From the NCBI RefSeq assembly GCF_002257645.1, contig NZ_NQMO01000005.1:496001-560000 (forward strand): 64,000 bases of DNA. The letters are read 5' to 3'. This document shows positions 53,327 through 61,786 of this stretch, in pieces (position 1 is the first letter of the stretch; each line of letters starts with the position of its first letter). Position numbers and translations under genes: made by a program. The notes below the pieces were generated by a model. It did not search any database and was not told the DNA's origin. It was given only the letters and a program-made list of their open reading frames with translations. Origin of the DNA: Paenibacillus sp. XY044. GTDB lineage: Bacteria > Bacillota > Bacilli > Paenibacillales > Paenibacillaceae.

Positions 53327-54847
53327 TCAACCCAGCCCCTTGTAATCTGTCGGCGAAATCCCGACATATTTCCTGAACTGTTTATAAAAATATCCGGTCT
53401 CCCAGTAGCCTACGTTCCGTGCAATCTCCTGTACCTTGAGGTTCGTGTTCTTCAGCTGCTGCTTCGCCTTCTCGATTCGGAACTTGTTGATGTATTCGGC
53501 GAACGTTTCCCCGGTTTCCTTATGAAACAGCTGACCCAGGTACACAGGATGGATATGATATTGTACCCCCAGCGTTTTCAGCGACAGTTCGTCGGCATAA
53601 TGGTTGTGAATATGGACGAGCACCTGATTCACTACAGGGTTCTTCATGTCCTGCAGCAGCGACTGAACAGCAGCCCCAGCCACTTCCTGCAGCGCGGCAA
53701 TCAGATCCTGCAGCGAGTTGCTTTCCCGAACCCTGCCAAGGCCGTTCTTAAATATATCCGACTCATCCGTATGCTTGATCTGTTCCAGCTCCATTTTGAA
53801 CCGGATCACCAGCTCGAGGGCGGCATTCAGCAAATCCTCCGGCCGAATATGCCCTGCCGTCTGCATCTGCTCAAAATCTTCCTTGATTTTTCGGTTCAGC
53901 CCGGCTTCGTCCCTCGCCAGAATCAGCTTGGCATATTCGTCCCAGGCAATGGCGATATGGCGCTCCGGGCCGCCGCTATTCTCCTCCAGGCTGGTGTAAT
54001 CGATGATCCGTCGATCCGGGAATACCATGAAATACTCCAGCGACTGCTTGGCCTCTCTGTAACTGACAGAAGCCTCATCAGGCATGCTCACCGCCGAGCC
54101 GACGCCGATATGCACTGTGCAGCCCTGCCTCGCCAAATCAGCCTCCAGCTGCTCCAGCGCCGTCATTAGACGTGTTTTCCCCTCCTTAGGGTCCTCCAGG
54201 CTGCCAATAAGCACGGTATCCCCGTCCACATCGCGGAACAGCGTCAGTTCCGTGCTGTCTTTCAGCAAGCCGTCGGCCTGTTCGAACACCGCTTCATCGG
54301 CTATTGCCCGAAGAACTGCCACGGCCATATAGGGCCGGTTCAAATCCACGCCGAGCAGGTCGGCCCTTTCCGTAAATTCCGGAGGGGCGATCTGCCCATT
54401 CATCCAGCGGTAGAGCGTATTGTCCTTCAAAATCTGCACATCAAATGCGCTGTACAATCCGCCCGCTTTCGTACTGTCCAGTTTGGATACGGTATTGCGC
54501 AGCGTCGATTCCAGTTCCTCGACATTGATCGGCTTCAGTAAATAGTTTTCGATGCCGAGCCTCATCCCCTGTTTCAAGTAATCAAACTCGTTGTATCCGC
54601 TTAGGATGATCACCTTCAGGTCGTTGCGGGTTTTACGTGCCTCGCCGATCAAGCTCAGTCCGTCCATCACCGGCATGGAAATATCCGTAATCAACACATC
54701 CACGGGCGTGGACGCCATGACCTCGAGCGCCTGACGGCCGTTCTCTGCATGCCCGACGATCTCCAGTCCGAGCGTGGCCCAATCTAAAATATCGTACAGC
54801 CCCTCAATAATGAACGGCTCATCGTCCACTATAAACACTTTATACAT
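53327..54847 (-). CDS. AraC-type response regulator (YesN-like)
   Basis: A 506-residue regulator. The N-terminal receiver domain has D8/D9 and phospho-acceptor D55 (VLITDISMP), followed by a long helical middle region and a C-terminal double helix-turn-helix of AraC type (about 405-505, ending NVGYWETGYFYKQFRKYVGISPTDYK). The ATG at 54847 lies within the kinase stop region (8-base overlap); the upstream 58 in-frame codons belong to the kinase gene in another frame. It probably activates the binding-protein/permease/glycosidase genes. Confidence 0.92.
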   Translation of the reverse strand: MYKVFIVDDEPFIIEGLYDILDWATLGLEIVGHAENGRQALEVMASTPVDVLITDISMPVMDGLSLIGEARKTRNDLKVIILSGYNEFDYLKQGMRLGIENYLLKPINVEELESTLRNTVSKLDSTKAGGLYSAFDVQILKDNTLYRWMNGQIAPPEFTERADLLGVDLNRPYMAVAVLRAIADEAVFEQADGLLKDSTELTLFRDVDGDTVLIGSLEDPKEGKTRLMTALEQLEADLARQGCTVHIGVGSAVSMPDEASVSYREAKQSLEYFMVFPDRRIIDYTSLEENSGGPERHIAIAWDEYAKLILARDEAGLNRKIKEDFEQMQTAGHIRPEDLLNAALELVIRFKMELEQIKHTDESDIFKNGLGRVRESNSLQDLIAALQEVAGAAVQSLLQDMKNPVVNQVLVHIHNHYADELSLKTLGVQYHIHPVYLGQLFHKETGETFAEYINKFRIEKAKQQLKNTNLKVQEIARNVGYWETGYFYKQFRKYVGISPTDYKGLG

Positions 54848-56675
54848 CTTCAGTATCCGTCCCTTCCCGGTTAGGATAGCGTACGGTGACGACCGTACCG
54901 ACTCCTGGCCGACTGTCAATTTCCACCCCGTAATCTGGGCCGTACAGAAACTGCAGCCGGCTGTGTACACTGCGCAGCCCAAACATTTCGCCGGACTCCT
55001 CCGGCTTCCCGAGTTCTTCATGGATTTCAGCCAGGCGCTCAGGCGTGATTCCTTTACCGTTATCCGTAATCACGGCCACCAACGTATCGCCTTCTTCCCT
55101 CACCTGTATGTCCAGATGATTATCGTCGCGATTCGTCTGAATGCCATGAACGATATAGTTTTCAATCAGCGGCTGCAGCGACAGCCTCATGACCGATGTG
55201 CCCTGCAGCGTCGGGTCCGAATCGATGGTATAGCTGAACTTCTCCTTATAGCGTATCCGGAACAGCTCCAGATATAGGCGGCATGCCTCCAGCTCATCCT
55301 TGAGCGTGTAAATCTTTTTCTTCTGAACCAGACTTTTGAAAAGCACGGACAGACTGTAAATCATCTCCCCGACATCCTTGGCCCCCTGGGAAATAGCCCG
55401 CATCCGGATCACTTCAAGTGTATTGTACAGAAAGTGGGGATTGATACGCGCCTGCAGCGCCACCAGTTCCGTCTGTTTCTGTTTGATTTCGGCCTTGTAC
55501 ACCCGCTCGATATACAGGTTCAGCTCGTCCAGCATGTCATTAAAGCTTCTGGAAATCTGGCCAAGCTCATCTTCTCCTGGGTTATCGATCCTTGCGGACA
55601 AATCCCCGTTTTTCACCTTGCGCGTAATCTTGATAATCCGGTTCGTCCGGTTGGCGAAATTAATCACAAAGAAGGCCGGGAAAAAGATCGCAAACAAAAT
55701 ACAGATCCCGCTGATCGTAATTATCGTTTTCCGGATCCCTGAGTAGCTGGCCTCAACAACCTTCTTCGGAACGGCTCCAATCACGACATATCCGTTATCG
55801 GCCGAGGTCAGCTTGTTGATATACATTCGGCTGCTAACCTCAGCCGGGCGGGTATCCCCACCGTCGTACAGAGAATCAGTCACATCCATATATGGATAGG
55901 TCTTTCCATAATATTTCCCTTCCGAATCATACAAAACCTTGCCGTCCGCAGAAAGTACCGCAATATCCCCTTTGAAGCTGTCCTTATAGCTGGTCAGGGC
56001 ATCGGTAATGCCCCCAGAATCCAAGTAAACGAGAAACTGTCCCGCGTTCTTGAGCTGCCGGTTGTTGATCGGTACCCGGATGGCATACAGCTCTGGCGCC
56101 CATTGGTCCGCCGCCTTCCGTATCCAGTAGTTGGGTGAAGTGATACCCTTATAATCCATCGCCATGACGTCCGGAATGTAGGAGTGGGTCAGATCGGTGG
56201 TCAGCTGCTTGTACTGCTTGTTTGGCTTGAATACAGAAAGATACTGCCGCTCCGAGCTGTACAGCATGATGTTGCGGATATCCCCGTTCTCGTCCATCAC
56301 CTGTTGGAAATACTGCAGCGGGTCCGTCGAGTTGTTATTCGTTTCGTTATAAAACTGGTCCATGCGATGCTGCACATATTGCGAATAAGGATGCTCCATC
56401 AAAAAGGAAATGTTCGAGAACAGCATTTCGTTCCGGTACATATCCCTGGCAATATTCTCTACCGATTGGTAACGCTGATCCAGGTACCGGCTGACATTTT
56501 CCATCGCGGCCTTCTGGTTGTTGAGTTCCTTCTCTACGATCGATTGGGACAGGGAAGAGAACATCAGATAGGACAGGATCACAATCGTAAAGATCGCAAC
56601 GATCGTAAAGATCAGCAGAACCCTCATGAACATGTTGTTTTTAAAATAATTCCTGTAGATTCTGCCTAGTCCCAT
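54840..56675 (-). CDS. Sensor histidine kinase (YesM-like)
   Basis: A 611-residue membrane kinase. Membrane helix 1 (about 17-40), a large extracellular double-Cache-like sensor (about 41-315), membrane helix 2 (about 316-340), HAMP, then the HisKA_7TM/LytS-type motif with H414 in RINPHFLYNTLE and an ATPase domain (DNGKGI, GLRSVHSRL). ATG 56675 has GGGGGGA upstream; the longer ATG start at 56705 lacks one. Pairs like this sense extracellular oligosaccharides via the binding protein. Confidence 0.92.
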   Translation of the reverse strand: MGLGRIYRNYFKNNMFMRVLLIFTIVAIFTIVILSYLMFSSLSQSIVEKELNNQKAAMENVSRYLDQRYQSVENIARDMYRNEMLFSNISFLMEHPYSQYVQHRMDQFYNETNNNSTDPLQYFQQVMDENGDIRNIMLYSSERQYLSVFKPNKQYKQLTTDLTHSYIPDVMAMDYKGITSPNYWIRKAADQWAPELYAIRVPINNRQLKNAGQFLVYLDSGGITDALTSYKDSFKGDIAVLSADGKVLYDSEGKYYGKTYPYMDVTDSLYDGGDTRPAEVSSRMYINKLTSADNGYVVIGAVPKKVVEASYSGIRKTIITISGICILFAIFFPAFFVINFANRTNRIIKITRKVKNGDLSARIDNPGEDELGQISRSFNDMLDELNLYIERVYKAEIKQKQTELVALQARINPHFLYNTLEVIRMRAISQGAKDVGEMIYSLSVLFKSLVQKKKIYTLKDELEACRLYLELFRIRYKEKFSYTIDSDPTLQGTSVMRLSLQPLIENYIVHGIQTNRDDNHLDIQVREEGDTLVAVITDNGKGITPERLAEIHEELGKPEESGEMFGLRSVHSRLQFLYGPDYGVEIDSRPGVGTVVTVRYPNREGTDTEDV

Positions 56676-56988
56676 GGTAATCCCCCCGTCTCGCCGTTTT
56701 TCCATTATATCATACCCTCATTGGCCGTTAAGGAACACGCTGTTTGCTAAGCCTCCAAGACCGAAAAATCATCACCAGGAAATTGCCCGGGAAATGGAAT
56801 CCCCTGCCCTTCACTTTGCCGCGAGTACGCTTACAACCATGCCGCCAATGCCTATGCAGCAATACCACTATGATAACTTTTTCATTTCCCGTAAGACAAA
56901 TGGAATAATTTTGAACATTTCCTCACAGCAAAAAAAGCCAGCACCTGGGATGTCCAAGTACTGGCTTTCTCGCTGGCCATTGTACAGA
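56676..56988. other. Interval between rpsR and the kinase gene
   Basis: About 310 bases with the kinase promoter region and the rpsF-ssb-rpsR terminator. No gene. This is the right-hand boundary of the accessory block inserted in the origin core. Confidence 0.6.
56931..56966 (-). terminator. rpsF-ssb-rpsR operon terminator
   Basis: AGCCAGTACTTGG/CCAGGTGCTGGCT stem (G-U pairs) followed by six or more T on the minus strand, about 20 bases after the rpsR stop. Confidence 0.9.
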
Positions 56989-57261
56989 TTACTCTGTAGT
57001 GTATGGCAGCAATGCGATTTGACGGGAGCGTTTGATCGCAATCGTCAGCATGCGTTGGTATTTTGCGCTTGTGCCGGTTACACGGCGAGGCAAAATTTTA
57101 CCGCGTTCGCTGATGAATTTCTTCAGCAGATCGGTATCTTTATAGTCAATGTGAGTAATTTTGTTCACAGTGAAGAAGCACACTTTACGACGTTTGTTAC
57201 GGCCGCCGCGGCGAGCCGGTCTCTTGTCGTTGTCTCCGCCTTCTCTTTGTTTAAAAGCCAT
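56989..57261 (-). CDS. rpsR: 30S ribosomal protein S18
   Basis: A 90-residue S18 with the conserved core KVCFFTVNKITHIDYKDTDLLKKFISERGKILPRRVTG. A basic glycine/arginine-rich N-terminal tail is present. It binds S6 in the 30S platform. It is the last gene of rpsF-ssb-rpsR and is followed by a strong terminator. Confidence 0.98.
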   Translation of the reverse strand: MAFKQREGGDNDKRPARRGGRNKRRKVCFFTVNKITHIDYKDTDLLKKFISERGKILPRRVTGTSAKYQRMLTIAIKRSRQIALLPYTTE

Positions 57262-57282
57262 GCTGTTTCAGTCCTTTCCTTT

Positions 57283-57774
57283 TTAAAATGGCAAATCATC
57301 ATCCGAAATATCAATCGGTTTTCCGTCATCGGAAAAAGGATCTTGATTGGAATTGTTCCGCGAATAGTTGTTATTACCGCCGCGTCCGCCGCCTCCATAT
57401 GAAGGTTCTTCACGCGGAGTACTTCCTCCTCCACCGCCACTTCCGCCTTCGCGGTTGGACGATTCCAGAAAGCGTACGTTATCGGCAATGACTTCGGTGA
57501 CGTATACACGTTTACCTTCGTTATTCTCGTAATTCCGTACCTGGATGCGCCCTTCTACAGCCGTCAGACGGCCTTTGCGCAGATAATTGGCGCAGGTCTC
57601 AGCAAGCTGCCTCCATGTGACCACCGGAATAAAGTCCGCCTCACGCTCTCCGCCTTGCGCCGTAAACGGGCGATCCACAGCGAGCGTAAACTGCGTTACG
57701 GCTACCCCTGAAGGTGTATAGCGCAGTTCCGGATCCCGGGTCAACCGGCCGATCAAAATAACACGGTTCAACAA
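57283..57774 (-). CDS. ssb: Single-stranded DNA-binding protein
   Basis: A 163-residue SSB. An OB fold (about 1-110, starting LNRVILIGRLTRDPELRYTPSG) is followed by a Gly/Asn-rich tail and the acidic tip DISDDDLPF that recruits replication proteins. The start codon is TTG with AAAGGAGGGG upstream. It is the middle gene of rpsF-ssb-rpsR. Confidence 0.97.
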   Translation of the reverse strand: MLNRVILIGRLTRDPELRYTPSGVAVTQFTLAVDRPFTAQGGEREADFIPVVTWRQLAETCANYLRKGRLTAVEGRIQVRNYENNEGKRVYVTEVIADNVRFLESSNREGGSGGGGGSTPREEPSYGGGGRGGNNNYSRNNSNQDPFSDDGKPIDISDDDLPF

Positions 57775-57824
57775 TCGAGTCCCCTCCTTTGAGCGAATTT
57801 CATCACTAATACCGTAAACGGATA

Positions 57825-58112
57825 TTAAGCAACAACGTCAAGCGTAATGAGATAACGAATGACTTCGTCAGAAATTTTCATGAGGCGCTCAAGCTCGGCT
57901 ACAACGTCAGGATTGGCGCTGAAGTTAACCAGAACAAAAGTACCGTCACGGAATTTGTTGATCTCATACGCAAGGCGGCGTTTACCCATCACATCGTGCT
58001 TAGTGATTTCTCCACCGTTGGAGATGATGCCTTGGAATTTTTCGACTGCAGCTTGAACAGCATCTTGTTCAATGTCAGGACGAATAATGTACATCACTTC
58101 GTATTTGCGCAT
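57825..58112 (-). CDS. rpsF: 30S ribosomal protein S6
   Basis: A 95-residue S6 beginning MRKYEVMYIIRPDIEQ. AAGGAGGTGA lies before ATG 58112; an in-frame GTG at 58121 overlaps that ribosome site and is rejected. It is the first gene of rpsF-ssb-rpsR. The leader carries a hairpin with a CCG element consistent with S6:S18 feedback control. Confidence 0.97.
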   Translation of the reverse strand: MRKYEVMYIIRPDIEQDAVQAAVEKFQGIISNGGEITKHDVMGKRRLAYEINKFRDGTFVLVNFSANPDVVAELERLMKISDEVIRYLITLDVVA

Positions 58113-58132
58113 ATGTTTCACCTCCTTATGGA

Positions 58133-58216
58133 CTTCGGCCCCTGATCATGTCAGGAGCAAGGAACGAGCCTAAACTCGCACCATATTAATATATCAAATT
58201 GGCCTAATGATTGCAA
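58133..58216 (-). promoter_or_regulatory. rpsF promoter and probable S6:S18 leader motif
   Basis: Promoter TTGCAA (58211-58216), 17 bases, TATATT (58188-58193). Downstream, a stem CTCCTGA/TCAGGGG is followed by CCGAAG (58133-58156) just before the ribosome site. Known S6:S18-binding leaders in bacteria use a hairpin with a CCG element to sense the free protein pair. Confidence 0.68.
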
Positions 58217-58314
58217 GTACAAAGCAGGTATTGATTCCCCATAGCACATGATTATCCGTCAAGGGTACACACTACAGAGGCAGTCCATTCTAACGAGTAA
58301 AGGAGGCCTTGTCC

Positions 58315-58509
58315 ATGGGTGAAAAAACGGAATTCGAGCCAGGCGACAAAGCGCCGAATCCCGGCGTGTACATGGAGGTTGGCGAAAACAGCTTTCATAC
58401 CGAAATCAACGATCCGAAACGGGTGGAGCTGGCTAAGGGTGATACCTTTCCAGAGACTTCGAACAAAGACCGCAAATGGAAAAAGATGACGAAAGCCCGG
58501 GTCCACTAA
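58315..58509 (+). CDS. YjzC-family small protein
   Basis: A 64-residue protein, MGEKTEFEPGDKAPNPGVYMEVGE..., matching the small YjzC family of Bacillota with its N-terminal FxPGDKAPNxGxYxE pattern. AGGAGG lies 8 bases before the ATG. It is transcribed divergently from rpsF. Function is unknown. Confidence 0.82.
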   Translation: MGEKTEFEPGDKAPNPGVYMEVGENSFHTEINDPKRVELAKGDTFPETSNKDRKWKKMTKARVH

Positions 58510-58765
58510 TTTTAAAAATGGATGAATAACCGTGCGAAAACTGCACATAATACAATCAGGCGGTGCTTGAGAGAGGTGTGGTTCCGTTGGACATGATCAA
58601 CGCAACAAAGCACAGGAAGTCAGAAACAGCACGTTCAAGAAGCGGAGGGAAGTGCTAAAAACACTTTTTGTCTAAAGCAAAGATTTGCTAAAGGCTGACC
58701 CGAGTTTCACTTGCTGAAGTGTATGTGAATGAATTCCAAAAAATCATGGCATCGCCTGCCAAATC

Positions 58766-58790
58766 GGAGGACCTTCTAGGTCCTCCTTTG
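58766..58790 (+). terminator. Terminator, plus strand
   Basis: GGAGGACCT-TCT-AGGTCCTCC followed by TTTGGTTT. Confidence 0.8.
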
Positions 58791-58910
58791 GTTTATATGC
58801 AGCCGTCTGCAGGCAGCTTATAATGAAGACCCTGCACCCTTAGGAGTTATTGGCACATAACAGGTTTACACCCTGCTACTCTCATTAAGCCTCAGGATCT
58901 AATAAAATAA

Positions 58911-58943
58911 GAAAACCTTCAGTTTCGTCAACTGAAGGTTTTC
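58911..58943. terminator. Bidirectional terminator after tRNA-Ser
   Basis: GAAAACCTTCAGTT, 5-base loop, AACTGAAGGTTTTC: a perfect 14-base inverted repeat with A/T ends on both sides. It lies about 40 bases past the tRNA 3' end and can also stop plus-strand transcription. Confidence 0.85.
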
Positions 58944-58984
58944 GCCGTATGTATTCTATGCGCAGTCACTTAAAAAAGGGAATG

Positions 58985-59075
58985 TGGCGGAAAGAGAGGG
59001 ATTCGAACCCTCGCACGCCTTGCGACGCCTAACTGATTTCGAGTCAGCCCCCTTAGACCTCTTGGGTACCTTTCC
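58985..59075 (-). tRNA. tRNA-Ser (CGA anticodon)
   Basis: A 91-nt class II tRNA with the acceptor GGAAAGG paired to TCTTTCC, T8-A9 before the D stem, a CTGA/TCAG anticodon stem with loop CTCGAAA (anticodon CGA), a long variable arm, GGGTTCGAATCCC T arm, discriminator G and an encoded CCA. The class II fold with a long variable arm fits serine. Confidence 0.93.
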
Positions 59076-59144
59076 GCAGCAAAATTGATTATAGCACATG
59101 TCCATCATTTGTGCAAGCCTTAGTTGCCCAAAAGATATTGAGGT

Positions 59145-59363
59145 CTAAACCTGTCCTTCCGTCCCCTCTTCCGATTTCGAACGAAGCACCTTTTTCATGT
59201 TTTTTTCAAACTTCGCCCTGGGAATCAATACGCTGTGCTGGCAGCCGACACATTTGATTCGAATGTCCATTCCCATGCGGATGATCTCCATCTCATTGCT
59301 TCCACATGGGTGGTTTTTCTTCATTTGGACGATATCTCCGAGCTGAAACACTTTACGTTCCAC
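59145..59363 (-). CDS. yyzM: DUF951 protein YyzM
   Basis: A 72-residue protein with the DUF951 pattern (FQLGDIVQMKKNHPCGSNEMEIIRMGMDIRIKCVGCQHSVLIPR). Two cysteine pairs suggest metal or nucleic-acid binding. The gene starts 2 bases after the mscS stop. Function is unknown. Confidence 0.9.
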   Translation of the reverse strand: MERKVFQLGDIVQMKKNHPCGSNEMEIIRMGMDIRIKCVGCQHSVLIPRAKFEKNMKKVLRSKSEEGTEGQV

Positions 59364-59365
59364 CG

Positions 59366-60295
59366 TTATCCTTCCCCCATTTCGTTATTCCCTTCATTAC
59401 CTGCCGCAAGCTCGGTCTGCGCCTGTTTCATCATGTCATCGTATTCCAAAGCCTGCTTCACGTCCGCCTGAATCTGCCGTTCGACATCCCCTTTGGTGTT
59501 CGGCATACACTCGGCTACGATCCGGATGACGTATTCACTTGTGTTCAAAGATTGCACCCCGAGTACATTCGGTATCGAAATGACGTTGGGATCCCGCTGC
59601 TGAATGCCGGTAAGCGCCTGTTTAATCAGGGCTACGGTTTCATCCAGGTTTCGCTCGTTTTTCATCGGAAGGTCAACCATCGCAAGCGCATTGGACAAGG
59701 AGTAGTTCGTTACGCTGGCAATGGAACCGTTAGGTAAAATATGAACTTCACCGGTAGGGCTCACGATGCGAGTGGTCCGAAGGCCGATCATCTCTACGGT
59801 GCCTTTGAAGGTCCCTGTCTGGATGACGTCTCCTACCGCAAATTGGTCTTCCAATATAATGAAGAATCCGGTAATCACATCTTTAACCAAACTTTGCGCG
59901 CCAAAACCTATGGCCAAACCAAGCACCCCTGCCCCTGCAAGGAGCGGTCCCAAATGAAAGTTGAATTCCGACAATATCAGAAGCACCATTATAAAATTGC
60001 AGGTGACTGCCGTCACGTTTTTCAGCAGCTCGGCTACCGTGGCGAACCTCCGCGGGTTGACGTTCATCCTGCTCTGCTCATGACGCGCCAGCGACTTGTC
60101 TATAATTTTGGAGACGACCTTGATAATGACGCGGGTAACAAAGAACAAGATAATGATCCGAATGCCCGAAAACAGCACGTTGGTCCACATATCTACATTC
60201 GTCACCCAGTCCAGAAACTTATCGCCGATACTTACCGCCTGCTTGACGGCCTGCTCTGGATCGGGAATGGTTTCTTCAAGCCATAACTTACTCAA
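59366..60295 (-). CDS. MscS-family mechanosensitive ion channel
   Basis: A 309-residue small-conductance channel. An N-terminal soluble stretch is followed by three membrane helices, the pore helix GAGVLGLAIGFGAQSLVKDVITG and the cytoplasmic beta domain (GTVEMIGLRTTRI, LPNGSI). It opens on membrane tension to release solutes at osmotic downshock. The start codon is TTG with GGAGGT upstream. It forms an operon with the DUF3343 gene before it and yyzM after it. Confidence 0.93.
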   Translation of the reverse strand: MSKLWLEETIPDPEQAVKQAVSIGDKFLDWVTNVDMWTNVLFSGIRIIILFFVTRVIIKVVSKIIDKSLARHEQSRMNVNPRRFATVAELLKNVTAVTCNFIMVLLILSEFNFHLGPLLAGAGVLGLAIGFGAQSLVKDVITGFFIILEDQFAVGDVIQTGTFKGTVEMIGLRTTRIVSPTGEVHILPNGSIASVTNYSLSNALAMVDLPMKNERNLDETVALIKQALTGIQQRDPNVISIPNVLGVQSLNTSEYVIRIVAECMPNTKGDVERQIQADVKQALEYDDMMKQAQTELAAGNEGNNEMGEG

Positions 60296-60301
60296 TCAAC
60301 T

Positions 60302-60574
60302 CTACCTCCTATCTTCGATGCTCTTATATCCCTCTGTGTTGTCTTTGAAGTAGATTCCCCGAATCTCCACCTGTTCCTGCTCAATGATCGTCTGCACACT
60401 CTCCAGCTCCTCCCGCGGGAACTGGATCGATAGTGCACAACCCGCCGTAATTTCCTTTGGTGTAGGAAATAAATCCATTTCAATATCCGCATATTCAAGC
60501 AGCATCTCGGCGCGCAGCGCCTGCTGTGTCGAATCAAAGGCAATCAGCATCCAGGTCTCCATCTTTGCCACCAT
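60302..60574 (-). CDS. DUF3343 protein
   Basis: A 90-residue protein of the DUF3343 family (METWMLIAFDSTQQALRAEMLLEYADIEMDLFPTPKEITAGCALSIQF), a small ferredoxin-like fold with a conserved cysteine (GCALS) proposed in relatives to carry sulfur or selenium. ATG 60574 has AGGGGAG upstream; longer in-frame extensions lack a ribosome site. A nearby cysteine-desulfurase-like gene makes a sulfur link attractive but unproven. Confidence 0.82.
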   Translation of the reverse strand: MVAKMETWMLIAFDSTQQALRAEMLLEYADIEMDLFPTPKEITAGCALSIQFPREELESVQTIIEQEQVEIRGIYFKDNTEGYKSIEDRR

Positions 60575-60643
60575 CCGTTTCTCCCCTGCCCTTTTTCTAC
60601 CGCATCCGTCCGCAATACTTTTTCTATGGAACGCCTGCATGAA

Positions 60644-60673
60644 GTATAAAAACACTCTTCCTTCCATATACTA
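60644..60673 (+). promoter_or_regulatory. Likely forespore sigma-factor promoter of yyaC
   Basis: GTATA (60644-60648), 16 bases, CATATACTA (60665-60673), close to the SigF/SigG pattern. It lies about 33 bases before the yyaC start; yyaC is SigF-dependent in Bacillus subtilis. Confidence 0.55.
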
Positions 60674-60705
60674 GTTACTACCAATTGCAAGGAAAGGAAG
60701 ATACT

Positions 60706-61311
60706 ATGACTCAGTGGCCAAAAACGTCTCCCAAACAGGAGCTTACATGCTTAAAAATACCACATACAGACCCTGAAATCCATTCCGCTATTATTCATCG
60801 TCTTCTGTTTCATCTCTCTCAAGCCGGGGAAAATCAACAGGTCATCGTCGTATGTATCGGTACCGACCGGTCCACTGGCGATTGCCTCGGTCCTTTGGTA
60901 GGCACTGCATTGGCCCGGTATAAAAGCCCTTGGTTTCATCTGTTCGGCACTCTGGACGAGCCTGTGCATGCCGTGAACCTCCAAGAGACGCTCTCCTCTA
61001 TCTATGCGCTGTATGACAATCCGTTCGTTATTGGCATTGATGCGTGCCTAGGACAATCCTCCAGCGTTGGCTGCATTCAAGTCGCTAACGGCCCGCTCAA
61101 ACCCGGCGCAGGTGTACATAAAGAATTACCGCCGGTTGGCGATATCCATTTGACGGGTATCGTTAATGTCGGCGGCTTCATGGAATACTTTGTGCTGCAG
61201 AACACCAGGCTCAGCTTGGTGATGCGTTTGTCAGAGATTATTGCATCAAGCCTCCATTCTGCCATTAAGGAATGGAAAGCCCGTACTACGCTTTTTGCAA
61301 GGCTAGATTAA
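60706..61311 (+). CDS. yyaC: Spore protease YyaC
   Basis: A 201-residue protein related to the GPR spore protease, expected in the forespore. The N-terminal half has VVCIGTDRSTGDCLGPLVGT and VIGIDACLG, the acidic residues of the Gpr-like fold. ATG 60706 follows GGAAAGGAAG. It is transcribed against the surrounding core genes and its last 26 bases overlap the end of the DUF4446 gene. Confidence 0.93.
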   Translation: MTQWPKTSPKQELTCLKIPHTDPEIHSAIIHRLLFHLSQAGENQQVIVVCIGTDRSTGDCLGPLVGTALARYKSPWFHLFGTLDEPVHAVNLQETLSSIYALYDNPFVIGIDACLGQSSSVGCIQVANGPLKPGAGVHKELPPVGDIHLTGIVNVGGFMEYFVLQNTRLSLVMRLSEIIASSLHSAIKEWKARTTLFARLD

Positions 61312-61786
61312 TCGCCTCTACCTCTTCAAGAGAAAGGGGATAAGTCGACTGCCCGGATTCCACCGGTTTGGCATAAACGTAGGAACTGTCACGGCTGTAC
61401 AGCGCAGTGATGACGACTCCGTTCCGGTTAGAATCAACAATTCCAATCGAAAAGCTTAAATCGCTCCCTCGTTCGCTGAATGCATTGTAGCGTTTGATGC
61501 CGATATTCCCTTTGATCGTTTGGAGCTTGTTCAATGCCAGTGACACGGATTCTCGCTGCTGCTGCTGCTCATCCTCTACGCTGTCCACCTGTGTTTTCAG
61601 ATCGATGAGCAGCGTCTCCAAATCTTCCACCCCGCTGCCGGCCATCATCGTTTCGTACTTACGGCGAATTTTTCTTAGCTTTGCCCCTTGTGTCAGCACC
61701 AACACGAGCAAGATCAAAATGAGGAGTACGATCCCGCCAATGATTCCTGGTAATTGTTCGCTGATTAAATCATTTAAGTCCGACAT
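61286..61786 (-). CDS. DUF4446 membrane protein
   Basis: A 166-residue protein with one N-terminal membrane helix (GIIGGIVLLILILLVLVLTQ), a coiled-coil-like stretch and a C-terminal DUF4446 domain (NIGIKRYNAFSERGSDLSFSIGIVDSNRNGVVITALYSRDSS). ATG 61786 is selected because AAAGGA lies about 9 bases upstream. It is located between yyaC and parB as in related genomes. Function is unknown. Confidence 0.9.
   Translation of the reverse strand: MSDLNDLISEQLPGIIGGIVLLILILLVLVLTQGAKLRKIRRKYETMMAGSGVEDLETLLIDLKTQVDSVEDEQQQQRESVSLALNKLQTIKGNIGIKRYNAFSERGSDLSFSIGIVDSNRNGVVITALYSRDSSYVYAKPVESGQSTYPLSLEEVEAINLALQKA

Larger units (their letters stand above)
58510..58984. other. Intergenic region with two terminators and a possible small transcript
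   Basis: After the YjzC-like gene there are about 250 bases leading into a strong plus-strand terminator at 58766-58790. A 23-codon ORF (MDMINATKHRKSETARSRSG..., TTG start, GAGAGGTG upstream) lies near 58588-58659, and the sequence after it folds into several short stems. Either a longer 3' UTR or an independent small RNA could be present. Confidence 0.4.
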
